Below, one piece after another: positions 6,764 through 12,958 of a stretch of DNA of 24,607 bases; positions within the stretch are counted from its first letter, which is position 1; the number at the start of each line of letters is the position of its first letter. The DNA comes from Lachnospiraceae bacterium (GTDB lineage: Bacteria > Bacillota > Clostridia > Lachnospirales > Lachnospiraceae): NCBI GenBank assembly GCA_900763175.1, contig CAAFJI010000292.1, positions 1 through 24,607 on the forward strand, read 5' to 3'. The notes beneath the pieces are model-generated. The model saw only the letters and a program-made list of their open reading frames with translations. It searched no databases and had not been told where the DNA came from. A program made the position numbers and the translations under genes.

Positions 6764-9400
6764 ATGAGTGACATGAACAAAGAAAAACTGATGCTGGGTT
6801 TGTCTGATTCCCAGGTGGAGAAAAGCAGACAGGAGTCTGGCACAAATAAGCTGGCGAAGAAGGAAGCAGAATCACTGTGGTCTATGTTTATCAGTGCATT
6901 TGATGATATTTGGATCAAGGTACTCTGTGCAGCACTGGTATTAAAGATTGCATTATCTGTACTTGGCATTTTCGTACCTGCCCTGGCAGGCGAGAATGAT
7001 GCTGTTGAGATCATCAGCATTATCCTTGCAATCGGACTTGCAACCGGATTCAGCACCTTATCTGAATACAGAAACAGTTCCAGAAGCGAAGCTTTACAGG
7101 AAGAATACAGCAAAACCTATGCCAAGGTTATGCGTAACGGTAAACTGGTGAGCATTCTTACCAGCGAGATCGTAAAGGGTGACGTTATCCTGGTGCAGTC
7201 TGGTGATAAGGTTCCGGTAGACGGTGTGCTTTTTGAAGGCCATATCAAGGTTTCCCAGGCAGCATTGAACGGTGAGTCCCGTGACGAGACGAAGAAAGCT
7301 GCTGACAACATGGATGATGCAGAATCAACTGATTACGGCTCCGTAAGCAAGATCTTTATGGGTTCAGTAGTAACCTCCGGCGAAGGTTACATGGTGGCAA
7401 CTGTAATCGGTGACGCTTCTGAACTTGGTAAGATCAACAAAGCCCTCACAGATGACGAGGAAGAAGAGCGAAAAGATACCTCCAGCCTGAAGCTGGAAGT
7501 TGTTGCAGCCGGAATTGGTAAATTAGGTGTTTCCGCAGCCGCAATCGCAGGCGTTTTACACGTTGTACTCAGCCTGGTACGTGCAGACGAGGCAATTACA
7601 GTAGTATCTGTTCTGTTGCTTGTTGCTGAAGCTGTTATGCTGATGGCATCTATCGTTATCATGGCAGTTCCGGAGGGACTTCCTATGATGAACAGCCTGG
7701 TTCAGTCTATGAACACAGAGTCTATGTATAAAAAGAATATTCTTGTAAGCCATAAGGCTGCATTTTCCGATTCTGCATATATGAACATTCTGTTCAGCGA
7801 TAAGACCGGAACTATCACACAGGGAAATCTTTCTCTTGTAGAATTTATCACTGGAGATGGAAAAATCGCAGAACATATGGAAGATGCAGCTTTCGTCGAA
7901 GCCATTACTTTAAACAACCTGTCTAAGGTTTCCGCAGAGGGAAAAGCAATCGGAAGCAACAACATGGACCGTGCTCTTCTTACCTATGCCCTGAACAATG
8001 GTTATAAGGAGTCCCAGAGTGCTATGGACAAGGTTGAAGATATCAGCGGATTTGATTCTGAAAAGAAGTGTGCAACAGTTACTTTGAAGGATGGTTCTGT
8101 ATATTGGAAGGGTGCTACTGAGAATATCATTGACAAGGTAACACACTATATGCTTCCGAATGGCGGTCTGAAGGAGTTTACAGCAGCCGACAAAAAGGCT
8201 GTACAGGAACAGATGATCAAAGAGGCAAAGAGAACGATGAAGCTTCTTTCTGTTGCCAAGCTTGAAGACGGAAAGACCATTCTCATGGCAGTCCTTTGTC
8301 TGAGAGATAATGTAAGAACAGATGCGGTTGAGACTGTTGAAATTCTGAATGATGCCGGTATCCAGGTAGTAATGGTAACTGGTGATGCAGAAGAGACAGC
8401 AGTGGCGATTGCAAAAGAGGCAGGAATCCTGAAGGATGAGAAGAATGACGTGGTTCTTACTCATGAGCAGCTTGAGAAAATGTCTGATGAAGAAGTGAAG
8501 AAGAAACTTCCGCATCTGAGGGTTGTCAGCAGAGCGAAGCCACTGGATAAGAAGAGACTGGTTTCTCTTTCTCAGCAGCTTGAGAATGTCTGTGGTATGA
8601 CCGGAGATGGCGTAAATGATGCTCCGGCACTGAAACAGGCGGATATCGGTTTTGCAATGGGGGATGGTACTGCAGTTGCACAGGAGGCTGGTGATGTTGT
8701 TATCCTGAACAACAGTTTGACTTCTATTAAGGATTGCGTACTGAACAGTAGAACAATGGCGAAATCAGTTGGTAAATTCCTGATCTTCCAGCTGACTGTC
8801 AATATCAGTACGTTGCTGATGAATATTCTGGCACCTGTTCTTGGATGGACAGAGCCATTCTCCATTGTACAGATCCTCTGGATCAACCTGATCATGGATA
8901 CACTGGCTGCCATGGCATTTGGCGGTGAGCCGATCCTGAATCGTTATATGAAGGATAAACCGGCGCTGAGAACAGACAACATTCTTACTACCTATATCAA
9001 GTCCGCAATCGGAACCAGTTCCATTTTTATTACCATTGGTTCTATTCTGATTCTGGAAAATATCGGAGGTATTACTACATTTGTAACTCCGGCTGGCTGT
9101 GCAGATCCGGAACTTTATGAGAAAACCTTTATGTTTGCATTTTTTATTTACTCTATTATCTTTAACAGCTTGAATACAAGATCTGAGAAATTTAACCTGT
9201 TTGAGCATATTGGAGAGAATAAGAGGTTCATTCTGGTTATGGGTTCCATCTTCGTATTACAGACTATCATCATTCAGATTGGCGGCCCGGTATTTAACAC
9301 AACAATGCTTAGCGTAAGAGCATTACTTGTTTCCATGCTGTTGGCAGTTTTGATCATTCCGGTGGATTTGATCAGAAAGGCAATTGTTTCTAAGAAATAA
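6764..9400 (+). CDS. P-type calcium-transporting ATPase (PMCA-like)
   Basis: This 878-residue P2-type ATPase should export Ca2+ from the cytoplasm using ATP. Motifs in order are the actuator loop LNGES (168-172), the TM4 ion site VPEGLP with Glu304, the phosphorylation site SDKTGT with Asp346, the nucleotide-binding KGATE (449-453), TGD (539-541), TGDGVNDAP (613-621) and the TM6 segment LWINLIMDT with Asn708 and Asp712. Asn and Asp in TM6 with VPEGLP in TM4 fit plasma-membrane-type Ca2+ pumps. Oddities are Asn instead of Thr in the usual TGES and a divergent stretch between TM4 and the phosphorylation site. AGGAGG (6745-6750) lies 13 nt before the ATG at 6764, a long but plausible gap. No good promoter is seen in the 242-nt leader, so it is probably transcribed from the Ter promoter. 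A strong terminator follows. Confidence 0.92.
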   Translation: MSDMNKEKLMLGLSDSQVEKSRQESGTNKLAKKEAESLWSMFISAFDDIWIKVLCAALVLKIALSVLGIFVPALAGENDAVEIISIILAIGLATGFSTLSEYRNSSRSEALQEEYSKTYAKVMRNGKLVSILTSEIVKGDVILVQSGDKVPVDGVLFEGHIKVSQAALNGESRDETKKAADNMDDAESTDYGSVSKIFMGSVVTSGEGYMVATVIGDASELGKINKALTDDEEEERKDTSSLKLEVVAAGIGKLGVSAAAIAGVLHVVLSLVRADEAITVVSVLLLVAEAVMLMASIVIMAVPEGLPMMNSLVQSMNTESMYKKNILVSHKAAFSDSAYMNILFSDKTGTITQGNLSLVEFITGDGKIAEHMEDAAFVEAITLNNLSKVSAEGKAIGSNNMDRALLTYALNNGYKESQSAMDKVEDISGFDSEKKCATVTLKDGSVYWKGATENIIDKVTHYMLPNGGLKEFTAADKKAVQEQMIKEAKRTMKLLSVAKLEDGKTILMAVLCLRDNVRTDAVETVEILNDAGIQVVMVTGDAEETAVAIAKEAGILKDEKNDVVLTHEQLEKMSDEEVKKKLPHLRVVSRAKPLDKKRLVSLSQQLENVCGMTGDGVNDAPALKQADIGFAMGDGTAVAQEAGDVVILNNSLTSIKDCVLNSRTMAKSVGKFLIFQLTVNISTLLMNILAPVLGWTEPFSIVQILWINLIMDTLAAMAFGGEPILNRYMKDKPALRTDNILTTYIKSAIGTSSIFITIGSILILENIGGITTFVTPAGCADPELYEKTFMFAFFIYSIIFNSLNTRSEKFNLFEHIGENKRFILVMGSIFVLQTIIIQIGGPVFNTTMLSVRALLVSMLLAVLIIPVDLIRKAIVSKK

Positions 9401-9415
9401 ATAGAGTTAAAGAGA

Positions 9416-9445
9416 GCGGTCTGACGGTATTGTCAGGCCGCTTTT
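9416..9445. terminator. Bidirectional intrinsic terminator between convergent Ter arms
   Basis: GCGGTCTGAC (9416-9425) and GTCAGGCCGC (9432-9441) form a 10-bp stem with one G-T wobble and a 6-nt loop, followed by TTTT. On the minus strand the same stem is followed by TCTCTTT. It ends the plus-strand ATPase transcript and probably also the minus-strand AIM24 transcript. Confidence 0.85.
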
Positions 9446-9477
9446 GCGTACTTCATATTAGAGCTTGAATCAGAGGT

Positions 9478-10182
9478 TTAGTCTATACCTACCCGGATTC
9501 CACCCCTGCGCTCTGATGGCTGGAGGATGATGGTAACCGGGCAGTTTCCGCTCCACTCGAATTGGTAGGATTCGCCGGAAGCCTGGCCGATAAAGGTTTT
9601 CCAGGAAACATCAGCTGTAACTCTTGGGTCGCAGTGACCGTTTCCAATCCAGCAGATTACTGCGTCCGGGTCAACGGAGATGGTATTTCTGGAAAATACG
9701 TTGCTCAATACAATGGGATTTCCGTCAGAAAGAACAGCGACATAGGCATCGTTTCCTTTTGCGGTAAGGGTGGAGGTAGCAAGTCCCTTCTGGGAAAGGA
9801 TACCCACTCCAATGAAGCGCACGCTGTAGTCGCAGTCTCTGGAAAAGGCCAGGATATTTTCTGATTCTACGGAGATGGTTTCCCCGGCTTCCAGATGGTA
9901 AATAACTACGTGCTGGCCGTAGCTGGCATAGTAGGTGACGGAATCACCATTCATATTTACTTTCATAAGAGGGAGGTTTTCCCCCGTAACTCTTCGGGCC
10001 AGCTGCCCAAAGAGAGCCTGGCCGATATTGTTCTGTGGCCCCAGGAGGACTTTTTCAAATTTATAATTTTTTCCTCCTGCATTGTCACCGGCAATAAAAG
10101 CGCCAGCTTTGGTGAAGATATAGTCACTGCCTGTGCAGGTTACTTTCAGTGTAAGTTCATTGACTGTCTCAAATTTTACCAT
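9478..10182 (-). CDS. AIM24-family protein
   Basis: This 234-residue protein shows the AIM24 fold signature of repeated Gly-rich beta segments, for example GVGILSQKGLATSTL and AYVAVLSDGNPIVLS, followed by an ISVDPDAVICWIG strand. The family, named after a yeast mitochondrial protein, has no defined enzymatic role in bacteria; members are thought to be double-stranded beta-helix scaffold proteins. No signal peptide or membrane helix is visible. AAGGAGG lies 8 nt before the ATG, and the gene follows the divergent terD on the same strand by only 13 nt, so the two are cotranscribed. This placement ties AIM24 to the Ter stress module; a physical partnership with TerD is inference. Confidence 0.85.
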   Translation of the reverse strand: MVKFETVNELTLKVTCTGSDYIFTKAGAFIAGDNAGGKNYKFEKVLLGPQNNIGQALFGQLARRVTGENLPLMKVNMNGDSVTYYASYGQHVVIYHLEAGETISVESENILAFSRDCDYSVRFIGVGILSQKGLATSTLTAKGNDAYVAVLSDGNPIVLSNVFSRNTISVDPDAVICWIGNGHCDPRVTADVSWKTFIGQASGESYQFEWSGNCPVTIILQPSERRGGIRVGID

Positions 10183-10195
10183 ATTGATGGCCTCC

Positions 10196-11149
10196 TTAGT
10201 TTGTTTCTACTCCATATAGTTCACAGAGTCCTGCTAAATCTCTTGCTACTCCGTTTCCAACTGCGTTAAATTTCCAGATCCCCTTATGTAAATAAAGCTC
10301 CCCTATCATCATGGAGGTGACATTGGAATAATATTCACTCATTTTAAAGCTGACAAGCTCAGCGTTGGTTGAATTTTCAATAATGCGCACGTAGGCATCC
10401 TTTAGCATACTGAAATTCAGGTGCTTTTCCAGAGCTTCGTTGATGGTGAGGACAAATACGATTCTGGAAACCTCTGGATCCAGCCGGGAAAAGTCTACAG
10501 AAATCAGTTCCAGGTCAGTGCCGTTTACCTTGGTAAAAAGAGTGCTTCCATCGGGACTTTCTGTCTGACCGTAGAATACGAACCAGGATTCTCCGATTAC
10601 CTTGCCGGATGTATTTAGCAGAAAAGCAGAGACATCCACATCACATTCTCCATTTAAGGCAGTCCAGCCAAAGCAGGCACGTATTCTGGAAATGGAGCCA
10701 TCTGGCTTCAGAGGTGCTTTCTGGCCCTTCTGGATCGGGTGAAGGAGAGTGGGAACCGGATGAGCTACCGGCACGGCGGGGCGAACTGGCGGAGCGGAAC
10801 GCTGAGGGGAGCCATAACCGTAAGCCTGGGTGTTAGCTTGTGTGTGGGAACTGTAGGCTGGCGTCACAGTTTGCTCTGGTGTATTAGTATGCATGAAAGC
10901 ATGATAGTCTGGTGTAGGAGTCCGCTGTGGGGCAGATCTGGCCGCTGATGGGTAGGATGTCTGATACTGCGCCTGGCTGTAGTTGGTTTGGCTGCCAGCT
11001 GGTGTGGTGACCCTGCTGGGACTTGCAGTCTGCATATTCAGATTTCCAACTGTCTGTGCCGACAATGCTGGTCGTATTCGCTCTTGGCTGATGGCCTGAA
11101 CAGTGTCCTTGTTAAGTGGTGCGGAGGTTTTCATTGGAATATCTATCAT
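10196..11149 (-). CDS. TerD-family protein with long disordered N-terminus and degenerate Ca2+ loop
   Basis: A 317-residue protein with two parts. Residues 1-136 are a low-complexity Pro/Ser/Thr/Gln/Ala-rich stretch with Tyr-containing repeats (TPDYHAF, TPAYSS, TQAYGYG), predicted to be disordered. Residues 137-317 form a TerD domain: IQKGQKAPL, CFGWTALNGECDVDVSAFLL, then TINEALEKHLNF and KGIWKFNAVGNG. The Ca2+-ligand loop DNLTGEGxGDDE of the two other TerD proteins is replaced by TKVNGTDLELI, and one of the first strand's acidic residues is lost, so Ca2+ binding is probably weak or absent. GGGAG sits 7 nt before the ATG. It is first in a two-gene unit with the AIM24 gene, driven by a consensus promoter. 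It may be a regulatory or scaffold paralogue. Confidence 0.88.
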   Translation of the reverse strand: MIDIPMKTSAPLNKDTVQAISQERIRPALSAQTVGNLNMQTASPSRVTTPAGSQTNYSQAQYQTSYPSAARSAPQRTPTPDYHAFMHTNTPEQTVTPAYSSHTQANTQAYGYGSPQRSAPPVRPAVPVAHPVPTLLHPIQKGQKAPLKPDGSISRIRACFGWTALNGECDVDVSAFLLNTSGKVIGESWFVFYGQTESPDGSTLFTKVNGTDLELISVDFSRLDPEVSRIVFVLTINEALEKHLNFSMLKDAYVRIIENSTNAELVSFKMSEYYSNVTSMMIGELYLHKGIWKFNAVGNGVARDLAGLCELYGVETN

Positions 11150-11188
11150 AACAATCTCCCTGTTTTTATAGTGAAAAGTTTTAATCTT

Positions 11189-11217
11189 ATTTTAAGTGTT
11201 GGGTGGAAAATTGTCAA
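11189..11217 (-). promoter_or_regulatory. Consensus sigma-A promoter for the divergent terD-AIM24 unit
   Basis: On the minus strand a perfect TTGACA (11217-11212) and TAAAAT (11194-11189) are separated by 17 bp. The predicted transcription start is near 11182, giving a leader of about 32 nt. This is a strong, apparently constitutive type of promoter. Confidence 0.8.
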
Positions 11218-11271
11218 TTAACTTGCAGGCAAATGGAAAATATACCGGACAAATGGTGGGCGGAAAAGAAC

Positions 11272-11301
11272 TTGACACCACAGATTTACTGGAAGTAAAA
11301 T
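11272..11301 (+). promoter_or_regulatory. Sigma-A promoter for the two small-protein genes
   Basis: TTGACA (11272-11277) and TAAAAT (11296-11301) are 18 bp apart. The expected start is near 11308. It is back to back with the minus-strand terD promoter, their -35 boxes being about 55 bp apart. Confidence 0.7.
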
Positions 11302-11371
11302 AAAAAGAGCGAAAAATGTATAAAAATTCGTTGCTAAAAAGTCGAAAGCTTTGAGCAGGAAAGGAGATAAA

Positions 11372-11599
11372 ATGGCTGGATATCTGATTTCAGAGACGAC
11401 CAGGGAGGAACGGGAGAAAATTGTAGCGGAGTCCCTGGGAAATATTGAAGCTAGCTGTGACGGCTGTATGGCAGGGCTGGCGGAGATGTATCAGGACTAT
11501 ATTGATGGGAAAAAAGAGCTTCGTGAGATTAACATGGAGTTTAACGCCAGATATGTAAAGGGTGAGGATATGCCTGGCAGAAGCCGCTGTCCAATGTAA
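11372..11599 (+). CDS. Small conserved-type hypothetical protein (75 aa)
   Basis: The ATG at 11372 is chosen because AAGGAG (11361-11366) precedes it. The 75-residue product starts MAGYLISETTREEREKI and contains a CDGC motif (Cys29, Cys32), the segment EMYQDYIDGKKELREINMEF, and a third Cys near the end (Cys73). The TTREEREKIV and YIDGKKELREIN pattern looks like a small protein I have seen repeatedly in Lachnospiraceae, but I can give no reliable function; the CxxC suggests metal or redox chemistry. TGCCTGGCA (11571-11579) and TGCCAGGCA (11605-11613) form a weak hairpin across its stop codon. The next small gene begins 89 nt downstream and may be cotranscribed. Confidence 0.75.
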   Translation: MAGYLISETTREEREKIVAESLGNIEASCDGCMAGLAEMYQDYIDGKKELREINMEFNARYVKGEDMPGRSRCPM

Positions 11600-11688
11600 G
11601 CAGTTGCCAGGCATACTCTAACAAACCATTATTAATGCAGAGCTGGAATGATTTTTCATAACAGCAAAAAAGAAGGGGGAACCAACGA

Positions 11689-11868
11689 ATGATATTAGAA
11701 ACCTGGTACTACGAGGTAGTTTCCATCGACGGTGATTACGCAAACCTGAAAAGAACAGATGTGGAAGCCCAGGAATTGAAGCTGGTTGCCAGAGCACTCT
11801 TACCGGCAGAAATTAAAGAAGGCAGTAAACTCAAATATGAAATGATGCAGTATGAGATTATAGAATAA
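11689..11868 (+). CDS. Small hypothetical protein, possibly DUF3006-like (59 aa)
   Basis: A complete 59-residue reading frame beginning MILETWYYEVVSIDGDYANL and ending QYEIIE. GAAGGGGGA (11672-11680) lies 8 nt before the ATG. The arrangement of an N-terminal strand with DGDYANL, then ARALLPAEIKEGSKLKYE, recalls DUF3006-type small beta proteins, which have EGDxAxxE and LPxxxxEGD; this is pattern resemblance only. There is no signal peptide or cysteine. It sits between the CxxC small protein and a good hairpin terminator, which supports it as a real gene. Confidence 0.7.
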   Translation: MILETWYYEVVSIDGDYANLKRTDVEAQELKLVARALLPAEIKEGSKLKYEMMQYEIIE

Positions 11869-11875
11869 ATTTATT

Positions 11876-11918
11876 AGGCACCGGGGACAATTTCCGTCAA
11901 CGGTGCCTGAATTTTATT
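11876..11918. terminator. Intrinsic terminator between small genes and AraC regulator
   Basis: AGGCACCG (11876-11883) and CGGTGCCT (11901-11908) form a perfect 8-bp stem with a 17-nt loop, followed by GAATTTTATTT. The genes on either side converge on it, and the minus-strand reading also ends in an A/T-rich tail, so it may serve both directions. Confidence 0.7.
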
Positions 11919-12777
11919 TATGCTGCATTCTCCACTCCCGTGGTGCCACCCCATACACATTTTTAAAGGCTCTGGAAAAGTGCAGGGCATTTTCGTAGCC
12001 TACGGCAGAACCGATATCGCCAATGGACAGGCTGGTAAGCTTCAGCAGCTCGGCGGCCTTGGTCATGCGGTAGCGGATGAGAAACTCTTGAGGAGAACGG
12101 CCAGTGCTGGAGTGAAAGATGCGTCCCAGATAGCTTCGATTAATGCCACACTGGGCAGCAATGTCCTCGATGGTAATACTGTTCTGGAAATTCTGTTCAA
12201 TAAAATTAATGGATTCTTTAATATAATAATCACTCATTTTACTGCTGGCAGCAGGTCTGTGAGAAGGCGCTGACTGGAGCAGAAGGTCAAAAAAGAGATA
12301 CAAATGTCCCATCAAATGAAAAGGCGACTGGTCAGAATGACTGGAAATATAAAGCAGCTCCTCCGCCAGCTTTTTCCGTAGTTCAGCAGAACCTGCCGTA
12401 TAAACGGGCGCATCCTTGGAAAATCCACAGATATTGATAATTTCCGTGGTTCGCAGCCCGTCAAACTCCACCCATACATATTCCCAGGGGACCTGAACAT
12501 CTGCGATGTAAGTGGTGATCTGTTCTGGGAAAATCATAAATCCCTGTCCGCTATGAATCTTATAGGTCTGGTTTTCTCCTTTAGAATTGGCTGCCATTAA
12601 AGTACCTGTACCGGAGAGCACATAATGAAAAAGATAATGATTCCGTGTTGCAGGTCCAAACAAATGTCCGGAAGAGCATTTTTCGTGCCCATACTGATAA
12701 AGGCAGAGATCAATAAAATTTTCGCTTGGAAAAATGTGAAAATTACTGTTTTGAGATGCTGCCAGCTTGTCGTTCAT
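11914..12777 (-). CDS. AraC-family transcriptional regulator of the alpha-galactosidase
   Basis: A 287-residue regulator with an N-terminal cupin-like sugar-sensing domain (about residues 15-165, including GTGTLMAA and GQGFMIFPEQIT) and a C-terminal AraC-type DNA-binding domain with two helix-turn-helix units (about 201-222 and 250-271, ending HFSRAFKNVYGVAPREWR). The start at 12777 is used because GGAGGA precedes it by 9 nt; an upstream in-frame ATG at 12810 has no such site. It is divergent from a GH36 alpha-galactosidase, so it most likely activates that gene in response to alpha-galactosides such as raffinose or melibiose. Family assignment is certain; the inducer is inferred. Confidence 0.92.
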   Translation of the reverse strand: MNDKLAASQNSNFHIFPSENFIDLCLYQYGHEKCSSGHLFGPATRNHYLFHYVLSGTGTLMAANSKGENQTYKIHSGQGFMIFPEQITTYIADVQVPWEYVWVEFDGLRTTEIINICGFSKDAPVYTAGSAELRKKLAEELLYISSHSDQSPFHLMGHLYLFFDLLLQSAPSHRPAASSKMSDYYIKESINFIEQNFQNSITIEDIAAQCGINRSYLGRIFHSSTGRSPQEFLIRYRMTKAAELLKLTSLSIGDIGSAVGYENALHFSRAFKNVYGVAPREWRMQHK

Positions 12778-12797
12778 TAAGAAAAATCCTCCAAATA

Positions 12798-12849
12798 TAG
12801 CATAATGCAATATGATATTTCATTATACCATAAAAAGTTAGCATAATGC
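12798..12849. promoter_or_regulatory. Paired TAGCATAATGC sites in the araC/alpha-galactosidase intergenic region
   Basis: The 11-mer TAGCATAATGC occurs at 12798-12808 and again at 12839-12849, 41 bp apart, close to four helical turns. Its core GCAT-A-ATGC is a near-palindrome. The proximal copy lies just downstream of the regulator's own -10 (TATAAT on the minus strand, 12827-12822), and the distal copy covers its -35 region and lies about 25 bp upstream of the -35 of the alpha-galactosidase promoter. This is the expected arrangement for an AraC-type activator that also represses itself. Confidence 0.5.
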
Positions 12850-12873
12850 CATAAAATAGGAAAAATACAGCTA

Positions 12874-12902
12874 TTTAAGTGTTTATTTTGGTATGTTATA
12901 CT
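12874..12902 (+). promoter_or_regulatory. Activator-dependent promoter of the alpha-galactosidase gene
   Basis: The -10 is TATACT (12897-12902). At 17-bp spacing the -35 would be TTTAAG (12874-12879), a poor match to TTGACA, as expected for a promoter that needs an activator. The start would be near 12909, leaving a leader of about 50 nt with AGGAGG (12945-12950). Confidence 0.55.
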
Positions 12903-12958
12903 ACGCTTATCAAAGTTGTAGACGGAAAATAACAGATTAAGCACAGGAGGATCCCAAA

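Noticed and set aside
7910..8515. Long minus-strand reading frame inside the Ca2+ ATPase gene
   Set aside because: It is antisense to an intact P-type ATPase, has no ribosome binding site and no family resemblance.
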